A DNA stretch of 19,994 bases. Source: an uncultured Coriobacteriaceae bacterium (GTDB lineage: Bacteria > Actinomycetota > Coriobacteriia > Coriobacteriales > Eggerthellaceae). The stretch is taken from positions 1-19,994 of the forward strand of contig CACXFZ010000092.1 of NCBI GenBank assembly GCA_902767025.1. Direction: 5' to 3'. Shown here in pieces: positions 1 to 6,464 of this stretch (position 1 is the stretch's first letter; every line of letters starts with the position of its first letter). Under the pieces are notes generated by a model that saw only the letters and a program-made list of their open reading frames with translations, did no database searches and was not told the origin of the DNA. The position numbers and the translations under genes were made by a program.

Positions 1-1
1 G

Positions 2-406
2 ATCCAGGAGCTGCAGTGGAAGGACATGAAGAACATCGAGGTCACCTTCCCGCTGATCGACGACATCCGCATGGAGGTTGCCACGGCGTACGGCATGATC
101 CAGCCGAACGCGTCGAACACCCAGGCCGTGCGCGCAGTCTTCATCATCGACCCCGAAGGCATCATCCGCACCATCCTGTACTACCCGCAGAGCACGGGCC
201 GCAACTTCGACGAGATCAAGCGCATCATCCAGGCGCTGCAGAAGGCCGATGCCGAGCAGATCGCCACGCCGGCCGACTGGCGTCCGGGCGACGACGTGAT
301 CGTTCCCCCCGCCGGATCGTGCGGCACCGCCAAGGAGCGCATGGAGAACCAGACCGACGAGCAGTACTGCCTGGATTGGTTCCTGTGCTTCCGCAAGAGC
401 AAGTAA
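2..406 (+). CDS. Prx6-type peroxiredoxin, C-terminal part (cut by window edge)
   Basis: This is the C-terminal part of a thiol peroxidase that reduces peroxides in the cytoplasm. The frame is open from base 2, so the N-terminal thioredoxin-fold half with the peroxidatic cysteine lies outside the window. Visible family features are the stretch around FIIDPEGIIRTILYYPQSTGRN, the core helix DEIKRIIQALQ and the PADWRPGDDVIVPP segment, all typical of the Prx6 (1-Cys-like, AhpC/TSA) branch. The tail contains CLDWFLC, a C-x5-C pair like that of archaeal Prx6 enzymes, in which one such cysteine acts as resolving cysteine; an extra Cys sits in the GSCG segment. The family is clear. The physiological reductant cannot be inferred. 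A strong hairpin 50 bases downstream suggests this gene ends its transcription unit. Confidence 0.9.
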   Translation: MQELQWKDMKNIEVTFPLIDDIRMEVATAYGMIQPNASNTQAVRAVFIIDPEGIIRTILYYPQSTGRNFDEIKRIIQALQKADAEQIATPADWRPGDDVIVPPAGSCGTAKERMENQTDEQYCLDWFLCFRKSK

Positions 407-458
407 CCTTCGAGTGCAAGCAACTGCGTGAGTCAAGGGATGTAGCCGCTTGATTCAT

Positions 459-495
459 GGGCGGGAGCCGGTTCGGCTCCCGCCCTGCTGTTTGG
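459..495 (+). terminator. Intrinsic terminator after the peroxiredoxin gene
   Basis: A perfect 12-bp inverted repeat, GGGCGGGAGCCG at 459-470 and CGGCTCCCGCCC at 474-485, is separated by a 3-base loop and followed by a short T-rich stretch (TGCTGTTTGG). It is the strongest hairpin noticed in the window and sits between two plus-strand genes. The T-tract is weak but termination here is likely. Confidence 0.75.
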
Positions 496-543
496 GGCAT
501 TGCGTGGCGCAGACGGGGCGGTTTGCGCCGCATGCCTAACACG

Positions 544-573
544 TCTGCCGCACTGGCAGAATACCTGTATGCT
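544..573 (+). promoter_or_regulatory. Candidate promoter with overlapping inverted repeat upstream of the permease gene
   Basis: A -10-like hexamer TATGCT at 568-573 follows a weak -35-like CTGCCG at 545-550 with a 17-base spacer. A perfect 6-bp inverted repeat, TCTGCC (544-549) and GGCAGA (555-560), overlaps the -35 and spacer and could be an operator. The distance to the ATG (24 bases) leaves room for the GGAGG ribosome site. The promoter call is tentative and the operator idea is inference. Confidence 0.35.
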
Positions 574-597
574 AGGGGGCGCGCGATAGGAGGACGT

Positions 598-1716
598 ATG
601 GGCGAACGCGAACAGAAGGCAGAGGGCACGAAGCCCGTCGACGGATCCCCGCAGCAGCTCGAAGGCGGGCAGCGCACGGGTGTGGCGGCGTTTCTGGAAC
701 GCAAGGACATCGAGGTGTCGTTTCAGCGCTATGCGATCGATGCGATGTCGGCGATGGCCCAGGGCCTGTTCGCTTCGCTGCTGATAGGAACCATCTTCAA
801 CACCATCGGCAACCTGTCGGGCGTGGAGGCGTTCACGTCCATCGGGGGGTTCGCCACGGCGGTGGCCGGCCCTGCGATGGCGGTGGCGATCGGCTTTGCG
901 CTCAAGGCCCCGCCGCTGGTGCTCTACTCGCTCGCGGCGGTGGGCTACGCCGCCAACGCCGAAGGCGGCGCAGGCGGCCCGCTTGCCGTGCTGGTCATCG
1001 CCATCGTGGCGGCCGAGCTGGGCAAGGCGGTGTCGAAGGAAACCAAGGTCGACATCCTGGTGACCCCGGCGGTGACGGTGGGCCTGGGCTGCGCGCTGGC
1101 CATGCTGGCGGCACCCGCTATCGGTGCCGTGGCGTCGTCGCTGGGCTCGTTCGTGATGTGGGCGACTGACCTGCAGCCCTTCCTGATGGGCGTGATCGTG
1201 GCCGTGGTCGTGGGCGTCGCGCTCACCCTTCCGATATCGTCGGCCGCCATCTGCGCGGCCCTGGGGCTGACGGGGCTCGCCGGAGGCGCGGCCCTGGCCG
1301 GTTGCTGCGCCCAGATGGTGGGTTTCGCCGTCGCCAGCTTCAAGGACAACGGCTGGGGCGGCATCGTCTCGCAGGGCATCGGCACGTCGATGCTCCAGAT
1401 GGGAAACATCATGCGCAAGCCTGTGGTATGGGTGCCCGCGCTGGTCGCCTCGGCGGTATGCGGCCCGGTGGCCACCTGCGTGTTCTCGTTGCAGCAGAAC
1501 GGCCCCGCCATCGCGTCGGGCATGGGCACCTGCGGGTTCGTGGGCCCCATCGGCCTGTACACCGGATGGGTCGAGGGTGGCATGGCCCCCGGCGTCTTCG
1601 AGTGGGTGGGCATGCTCGTCGTGTGCCTGGCGCTGCCCGCGCTGGTGGCGTTCGTGGTGGCGGGCGCGATGCGCAAGGCGGGCGCCATCGTCGACGGCGA
1701 CATGAAGCTGGACTAG
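598..1716 (+). CDS. PfoR-like / PTS_EIIC_2 family membrane permease
   Basis: A 372-residue polytopic membrane protein with roughly nine or ten hydrophobic segments after a charged, cytoplasmic-looking N-terminus of about 50 residues. The Gly/Ala-rich transmembrane pattern and segments such as GIGTSMLQMGNIMRKPVVW and NGPAIASGMGTCGFVGPIGLYTG match the PfoR/EIIC-like family. Members are named after Clostridium perfringens PfoR or annotated as sugar PTS subunit IIC, but substrate and role are poorly defined. ATG 598 is chosen over an earlier in-frame start because GGAGG lies about 5 bases upstream and the earlier start would fall inside the terminator. No EIIA or EIIB partner is nearby, so classical PTS transport is doubtful. 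The gene stands alone, 72 bases before the HAD gene, which has its own promoter. Confidence 0.85.
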   Translation: MGEREQKAEGTKPVDGSPQQLEGGQRTGVAAFLERKDIEVSFQRYAIDAMSAMAQGLFASLLIGTIFNTIGNLSGVEAFTSIGGFATAVAGPAMAVAIGFALKAPPLVLYSLAAVGYAANAEGGAGGPLAVLVIAIVAAELGKAVSKETKVDILVTPAVTVGLGCALAMLAAPAIGAVASSLGSFVMWATDLQPFLMGVIVAVVVGVALTLPISSAAICAALGLTGLAGGAALAGCCAQMVGFAVASFKDNGWGGIVSQGIGTSMLQMGNIMRKPVVWVPALVASAVCGPVATCVFSLQQNGPAIASGMGTCGFVGPIGLYTGWVEGGMAPGVFEWVGMLVVCLALPALVAFVVAGAMRKAGAIVDGDMKLD

Positions 1717-1772
1717 CGCGACAAGGGACATGCGGGGGATGCGTGTCGAAAGGCTCGTGCACGCTTGCGACC

Positions 1773-1781
1773 TGGTACAAT
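1773..1781 (+). promoter_or_regulatory. Extended -10 promoter of the HAD gene
   Basis: TGGTACAAT is an extended -10 (TG-n-TACAAT). It ends 7 bases before the ATG at 1789, so transcription would start at or next to the start codon. No good -35 is present, which is common with extended -10 sites. Confidence 0.6.
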
Positions 1782-1788
1782 GGCTTGC

Positions 1789-2511
1789 ATGTCTAAAGAA
1801 ATGCCGACAGATTCACCATGCGCCACAGGTGCTTCCGAGCGTGACAAGGTCCGCCTGGCGGTCTACGACTTCGACGGCACCTGCATCCACGGGAACTCCC
1901 CGGTGCTGTTGGTGAACTACCTGATGCGCAAGCGCATGCTCACCGTTTGGCAGGGGTTCGTCATCGGCATGTGGGGCCTGCGCTACAAGCTCCGCCTGCC
2001 GCAGGACGAGGCCTCGGTGCGCAGCAAGGTCTTCCGCCCCTTCGATGGCGTGTCGTCCGAGGAAGCGGACGCCTTCCTGCGCGACTTCTACGACGAAGTG
2101 GTTGCCAGCCGCTGGCGCGCCGACGCCGATGCGAGCATGAGGGAAAACGCCGCCCAGGGTTGCTACGTGATGGTCGTGACGGCCACCTGGCAGGCGATCG
2201 TCGACCGCGCGATGGAGGACCGTCCCTTCGAGCACGCCGTGGCCACGCGCATGCTCGTCGACGAGGATGGCAACTACACGCGCACTGTCGACGGGCTGCC
2301 GATGGAGGGCGCCGAAAAGCTGCGTGCCGTCGAGGATTTCGCCAACGAGCGCTTCGGCGAAGGAGGCTGGGAGCTCGCACGCGCCTACGGCGACCACCAT
2401 TCCGACCGTGCCTTGCTGGCCGCCGCCACGTGCCCCTGCGCCGTCGATCCCGACAAGCCGCTCAGGCGCACGGCGCGCAAGCTGGGCTGGCCGATACTCG
2501 CATGGGCGTAA
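1789..2511 (+). CDS. HAD-IB family hydrolase (SerB-like phosphatase)
   Basis: A 240-residue haloacid-dehalogenase-type phosphatase. Visible motifs are motif I DFDGT (nucleophile Asp27, acid Asp29), motif II VMVVTAT, the motif III lysine in MEGAEKLR and motif IV GDHHSD. The layout and the ending RRTARKLGWPILAWA fit subfamily IB, which includes phosphoserine phosphatase and lipid or sugar-phosphate phosphatases. The substrate cannot be told. The start is uncertain: TTG 1765, ATG 1780 and ATG 1789 are in frame. The -10 box covers 1776-1781, so only 1789 can be used from that promoter, and it would give a leaderless mRNA. The next gene, YfhO, begins 75 bases later on the same strand, so the two may be co-transcribed, perhaps linking this phosphatase to envelope lipid or sugar-phosphate metabolism; that link is inference. 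Confidence 0.85.
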   Translation: MSKEMPTDSPCATGASERDKVRLAVYDFDGTCIHGNSPVLLVNYLMRKRMLTVWQGFVIGMWGLRYKLRLPQDEASVRSKVFRPFDGVSSEEADAFLRDFYDEVVASRWRADADASMRENAAQGCYVMVVTATWQAIVDRAMEDRPFEHAVATRMLVDEDGNYTRTVDGLPMEGAEKLRAVEDFANERFGEGGWELARAYGDHHSDRALLAAATCPCAVDPDKPLRRTARKLGWPILAWA

Positions 2512-2586
2512 GTCCCGCACGTCCGCGGGCGCATCGAGGAGCGTGTGCCGGATGAGCCGAACAGCATGTGTTGCAAGGACAGCGCG

Positions 2587-5301
2587 ATGAACGGTCGCGT
2601 GCGCTACTACCTGGTCTACACGGTGGCGTTTCTGGGCATCGCCGCCGTGTCGTACGCGCTCTACCTGGTGGGCGGGGTGTCGTTCGCCTGGAAGACCGAC
2701 GGCGCCACCCAGCACCTGCCGGCGCTGGTCTACCTCTACGACTGGGCCCATGCCCTGATCGCCTCGGTGGCGAGCGGCTCGCCCCAGGTTCCCACCTGGG
2801 ACATCTCGCTGGGCTTCGGCAGCGACGTGCTCGCCCTGCTCGCCTACTACGGGTTCGCCGACCCCTTCAACTGGCTGGTGCTGCTGTTCCCGCGCGACAG
2901 CCTGGGCCTGGCCTACACCGTCGTCGCCCTGCTGCGCCTGTACTGCGCGGGCTTGGCGTTTTCGGCGTTCGTGCGACACTTCCGCTGCCAGGGCTGGTCG
3001 TCGATGGTGGCGACGCTCATCTACGTGTTCTCGGGCTTCGCCCTGTTCTTCATCCTGCGCCATCCGTTCTTCATCACGCCGCTGGTGTTCCTGCCGCTTG
3101 CCTGCCTGGGCGCCGAGTTCCTGTTCGCGCGACGCTCGCCGCTCGTCTACGTGGCAGCGCTCGCGTGGCTGTTCGCGGCGAACTACTACTTCAGCTTCAT
3201 GGTGAGCATCTTCGTGTTCGGCTACGTGGTCTGCCGCTACGTGATGGTGGTGGGCTCGTGGAAGCCGGCGCTGCTCTTCGGGCACATCGGGCGCTTCTTG
3301 GGATGGTCGCTGCTGGCGGCCTGCCTGGCGGCCCCGGTGTTCGTGCCGGCGGCGCTGGGCGTGTTCTCGTCGGCGCGCACCGGGGCGGGCCACGACATCC
3401 CGCTGCTCTACGACGCGGGCTACTACCTGGAGCTGTTCCCCACGGCGGTCACGCTGGGCATTGCGGGCAACCAGTGCTACCTGGGCGTCACGCAGCTGGG
3501 CGTGCTGGCGGTGGCGTTGCTGTTCATGCAGCGCGGCCGCAACGCGACGGTGGCGAAGGTGGGCATGGCGCTGCTGCTGGCGTCGGTGGCGATACCGTGG
3601 GCGGGCCATATGTTCAACGGCTTTTCCTACGTGGTGAACCGGCACAGCTTCGGGCTGGTGTTCGCCAGCTGCGCACTGCTCGCGCGCCTGCTTCCCAGCC
3701 TGTTCGAGCTCGAGGCGCGCCAAGTGCGCGGCCTTGCCGTGTTCAGCGGCGTTTACATCGCGGGCGTGGCGGGGGCGTGTGCCTGGGCCATAGGCACGGG
3801 CCAGGCCGCCAGCGACTTCAAGGAATGGGGCTGGCTGCTCTACGCCGGCCGGGCCGTGATGATCGCCGTCGCCTTCGTGGTCACGGTGCTGCTGGTGCGC
3901 CGCGCCGCAGGCAAACCCGGCCGCAGGCGTTCATGCACCGGCTGGATCGTGGGGCTGACCATGCTGATGGTGGCGGTGAACGGCTTTGCGATGAGCACGA
4001 TTTACAAGGACCTGATGCTTTCGCTGGCCGACACGACGGCGATGCTGCATGCGTCCCCGTTCGAGGGCAAGGACGCGGGGCAGGGCGGCGCCGCGCAGGA
4101 CACGTTGACGCGCGTGGACGACGGTTGGCTGTCGTGGAAGGGCTCGGGCGTGGAGACGGTGCCGGTGGCGCGGGCCAACGAAGGGCTCTACGACCATGCG
4201 GCGCACGACACGTCGTATTTCAGCCTGCTTCCGTCGCACGTGTCGACGTTTCTTGCCGGCGAGATGCAGATGGGCGACACGTCGGGCTACCACTACTGGC
4301 ACCTCGACCAGCGGGCGAGCCTGGTCGCGCTGATGGGCGTGGGCAGTTGGGCGGGCAACGCCGGAATCGCCCCGTATGGCTTCTCGCAGCAGGAAGACGG
4401 CCTGTTCGCCCCCGATGCGGAGGTGCCCATCGGGTACACGTGCGCCGAAGCTGTCGAGCGCGCCGCCTACCAGGTGCTCTCGCCGGTGGACAAGCAGGAG
4501 ACGCTGATGCAGGCTGTGGTGGTCGACGACGTTGCCGCCACTGGATTGAACGCCGGCAAGGTGGCGCATGCGGCGCGCGAGGTGGACGCGAAGGTCGTGG
4601 CCGACGATGCCCAGGGCATCGAGGTGGGCGACGGGGGCTCGATCCACGTGCAGGAGGGCGCGAGCGGCTCGGTGGCCATCGAGTTCGAGCCCGTGGAGAA
4701 CGCCGAGCTGTACGTGCAGTTCCAGGGTTACCGCGCGCTCAGCCGGTCGGCCGCCAACGTCAGCGTGCACGCGAAATGCGGGGACCGCAGCGCGATGTGC
4801 CGTTTCAGGGGCGCAGGCGGGCAGTACTACGCCGGCTTCGACGCGAGCATGATGTTCTTCGGGTATGCCGAAGGCCCGCGCTCGCGCGTGGAGGTGACGT
4901 TGCCGTCGGATGACGAGTACTCCTTCGACAGCGTGCACGTCTACGCGCTGCCGGTGGACGACCATGCCGAGCGCGCACAGGCGCTTGCCGCCGAGCATCT
5001 GCAGCAGGTGGAGCTCGCGGCGAACGCTATCCGCGGCACGCTGGACGTCTCCGAACGCAAGATGCTCTGCATGGCCATCCCGTATTCGAGCGGGTGGAGT
5101 GCGACGGTCGACGGCGCGCCGGTCGACGTGCAGCAGGTGAACACATGGATGTGCGGCATCGTGGTGGAGCCGGGCAGCCATCAAGTCGAGTTCACGTACC
5201 GCACCCCGGGTCTGACGCTGGGCCTGGCAGCGGGTGCAGTGGGATTGGCCGTGCTCGTCGTGGCCCTGCTGTTTCGCAGGAAATTCGCGAACAGGGCATA
5301 G
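2587..5301 (+). CDS. YfhO-family membrane protein (GT-C type glycosyltransferase)
   Basis: A large membrane protein of 904 residues. The N-terminal half carries about a dozen hydrophobic segments, followed by a soluble, probably extracytoplasmic, region of about 400 residues, a last membrane helix near residues 880-898 and a basic tail (FRRKF). The first external loop contains TDGATQHLPAL with Asp38, the position typical of the GT-C catalytic acid, and later FNGFSYVVNRHSF; both fit YfhO. In Firmicutes, YfhO works with CsbB and a GtcA-type flippase to glycosylate teichoic acid from an undecaprenyl-phosphate-sugar donor. ATG 2587 is preferred because AAGGA lies 7 bases upstream; GTG 2545 is an alternative. 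A CsbB homologue faces this gene convergently, which supports the role. No GtcA-like gene is in the window. Which sugar is moved and to what acceptor is unknown. Confidence 0.88.
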   Translation: MNGRVRYYLVYTVAFLGIAAVSYALYLVGGVSFAWKTDGATQHLPALVYLYDWAHALIASVASGSPQVPTWDISLGFGSDVLALLAYYGFADPFNWLVLLFPRDSLGLAYTVVALLRLYCAGLAFSAFVRHFRCQGWSSMVATLIYVFSGFALFFILRHPFFITPLVFLPLACLGAEFLFARRSPLVYVAALAWLFAANYYFSFMVSIFVFGYVVCRYVMVVGSWKPALLFGHIGRFLGWSLLAACLAAPVFVPAALGVFSSARTGAGHDIPLLYDAGYYLELFPTAVTLGIAGNQCYLGVTQLGVLAVALLFMQRGRNATVAKVGMALLLASVAIPWAGHMFNGFSYVVNRHSFGLVFASCALLARLLPSLFELEARQVRGLAVFSGVYIAGVAGACAWAIGTGQAASDFKEWGWLLYAGRAVMIAVAFVVTVLLVRRAAGKPGRRRSCTGWIVGLTMLMVAVNGFAMSTIYKDLMLSLADTTAMLHASPFEGKDAGQGGAAQDTLTRVDDGWLSWKGSGVETVPVARANEGLYDHAAHDTSYFSLLPSHVSTFLAGEMQMGDTSGYHYWHLDQRASLVALMGVGSWAGNAGIAPYGFSQQEDGLFAPDAEVPIGYTCAEAVERAAYQVLSPVDKQETLMQAVVVDDVAATGLNAGKVAHAAREVDAKVVADDAQGIEVGDGGSIHVQEGASGSVAIEFEPVENAELYVQFQGYRALSRSAANVSVHAKCGDRSAMCRFRGAGGQYYAGFDASMMFFGYAEGPRSRVEVTLPSDDEYSFDSVHVYALPVDDHAERAQALAAEHLQQVELAANAIRGTLDVSERKMLCMAIPYSSGWSATVDGAPVDVQQVNTWMCGIVVEPGSHQVEFTYRTPGLTLGLAAGAVGLAVLVVALLFRRKFANRA

Positions 5302-5308
5302 GAGACTT

Positions 5309-5330
5309 GAACGGGGGCCTGACCCTGTTC
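5309..5330. terminator. Possible bidirectional hairpin between convergent YfhO and CsbB genes
   Basis: GAACGGGG at 5309-5316 pairs with CCCTGTTC at 5323-5330 (8 bp, one G-U pair on the plus-strand RNA) around a 6-base loop. It lies in the 45-base gap between two convergent stop codons, the expected place for a shared terminator. There is no U-tract, so the call is weak. Confidence 0.35.
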
Positions 5331-5346
5331 GAACATGCGTGGGACG

Positions 5347-6294
5347 TTAGCCGATCATGTCCACGTCGTCGCGGCTCGATTCCGCCACGAAGTAATGTGG
5401 ACGCTCCTTCGTTTCCAGGTAGGTTTTCGCCAGGTACTGGCCGATGATCCCTAAGCACAGCAGCTGGATGCCGCCGATGAAGCTGATGATGCAGATGGTG
5501 GACGCCCAGCCGGCGACAGGGTCGCCGAAGACCAGTTTGCGCACTATCACGAAGATTACCAGCACGAACGACAGCAGGGTCAGCAGCAGCCCGCCCGTGG
5601 AGGCCACGGCAAGCGGTGCCTGCGAGAAGTTCACCAGGCCGTCGATCGAATAGCGCGCAAGGCCGCTCAGGCTCCATTTGGTGGTGCCTGCCACGCGCTC
5701 GACGTTGGCATACGGGATCCACAACGTCTTGAACCCCACCCAGCTGAAGATGCCCTTGGAGAAGCGGTTGCGCTCGCCCATGCTGAGCACGGCATCCACC
5801 ATGCGCCGGGTCATCAGCCGGTAGTCGCGTGCCCCGCTCTTCACCTCGGTGTCCGACATGCGGCTCATCCAGTGGTAGAAGCTGCGCGAGAGCGCGGAAC
5901 GGACGATGGGCTCGCCCGCCCTGTCTTCGCGGTAGGCGGCCACGCTGTCGTATTCCCCCGAATCGAGTGCTTCGACCATGCGGCCGAGCAGTTCCGGCGG
6001 GTCCTGCAAGTCGGCGTCCATGATGGCCACGTAGCTTCCCTGGGCGTTGCGCAGGCCTGCGAACATGGCCGCTTCCTTGCCGAAGTTGCGCGAGAACGAC
6101 AGGTAGTGGACGTTGGGGTCGTCCTGCGCCAGCGAACGCATCACGTCCAGGGTGTTGTCGGTGGAGCCGTCGTCGACGAACAGGATCTCCCAGCCGCGCC
6201 CCAGCGACGAGAGCACGCGCGAGCACTCGCGGTAGAACGCGGGCAGCGCTTCTTCCTCGTTGTATGCGGGCACGATGATCGAGATCGTCTGCAC
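5347..6294 (-). CDS. CsbB/GtrB-type polyprenyl-phosphate glycosyltransferase (GT2)
   Basis: A 315-residue membrane-bound family 2 glycosyltransferase that would load a sugar from a nucleotide donor onto undecaprenyl phosphate at the inner membrane face. The N-terminus SIIVPAYNEEEALP, the acidic pair in VDDGSTDNT (Asp41-Asp42) and the metal-binding DADLQDPPEL (Asp93, Asp95) are classical. FSRNFGKEAA and the segment GTTKWSLSGLARYSIDG fit the DPM1/GtrB/CsbB group. Two transmembrane helices lie near residues 231-253 and 268-292. The start is a GTG with AAGGAAG about 8 bases upstream. Its natural partner is the facing YfhO: CsbB makes the lipid-linked sugar and YfhO transfers it outside. The flippase partner is not seen here. 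The sugar is unknown. Confidence 0.92.
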   Translation of the reverse strand: MQTISIIVPAYNEEEALPAFYRECSRVLSSLGRGWEILFVDDGSTDNTLDVMRSLAQDDPNVHYLSFSRNFGKEAAMFAGLRNAQGSYVAIMDADLQDPPELLGRMVEALDSGEYDSVAAYREDRAGEPIVRSALSRSFYHWMSRMSDTEVKSGARDYRLMTRRMVDAVLSMGERNRFSKGIFSWVGFKTLWIPYANVERVAGTTKWSLSGLARYSIDGLVNFSQAPLAVASTGGLLLTLLSFVLVIFVIVRKLVFGDPVAGWASTICIISFIGGIQLLCLGIIGQYLAKTYLETKERPHYFVAESSRDDVDMIG

Positions 6295-6327
6295 GGCTTC
6301 GCTTCCTTCCGAAGGGGTTCGGTGCCT

Positions 6328-6336
6328 ATTGTAGCA
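6328..6336 (-). promoter_or_regulatory. Extended -10 promoter of the CsbB-like gene
   Basis: On the minus strand TGCTACAAT is an extended -10 box. Transcription would begin near 6321, giving a leader of about 27 bases that contains the AAGGAAG ribosome site. The -35 region coincides with one arm of the inverted repeat at 6346-6399. Confidence 0.55.
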
Positions 6337-6345
6337 ATCTTTGCC

Positions 6346-6399
6346 GCATGCGGCCGTGCTGCGGGCTGCCGGCCTGACCGAAGCGCCGCACGCGCATGC
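6346..6399. repeat. Interrupted inverted repeat in the divergent CsbB / dlt-like promoter region
   Basis: GCATGCGGCCGTGC at 6346-6359 and GCACGCGCATGC at 6388-6399 are inverted copies. They match over 12 positions once a two-base insertion (GC) in the left arm is allowed, with 28 bases between. The left arm overlaps the expected -35 zone of the minus-strand CsbB promoter. The right arm is about 65 bases upstream of the MBOAT start. It could be an operator serving both directions, or an RNA hairpin; function is not established. Confidence 0.4.
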
Positions 6400-6450
6400 C
6401 CTTATTGTGGCAGGGGAGCCGCGAGCCTGCCCACGACCGCGCGCTTGCGG

Positions 6451-6456
6451 TAGGAT
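6451..6456 (+). promoter_or_regulatory. Possible -10 box of the dlt-like operon
   Basis: TAGGAT ends 8 bases before the ATG of the MBOAT gene. There is no clear -35 and no Shine-Dalgarno between it and the start codon. If used, the transcript would start within a base or two of the ATG. This is weaker than the TACAAT/TATAAT boxes elsewhere in the window. Confidence 0.3.
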
Positions 6457-6464
6457 ATGCGCCT

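Noticed and set aside
457..597. An earlier start for the permease at 457
   Set aside because: It begins within the terminator hairpin and lies upstream of the likely promoter; ATG 598 has a good GGAGG.
1813..3723. A 636-codon minus-strand open frame across the HAD and YfhO genes
   Set aside because: It is rich in Arg, His, Gln and Glu without any recognisable domain, and overlaps two well-supported genes.
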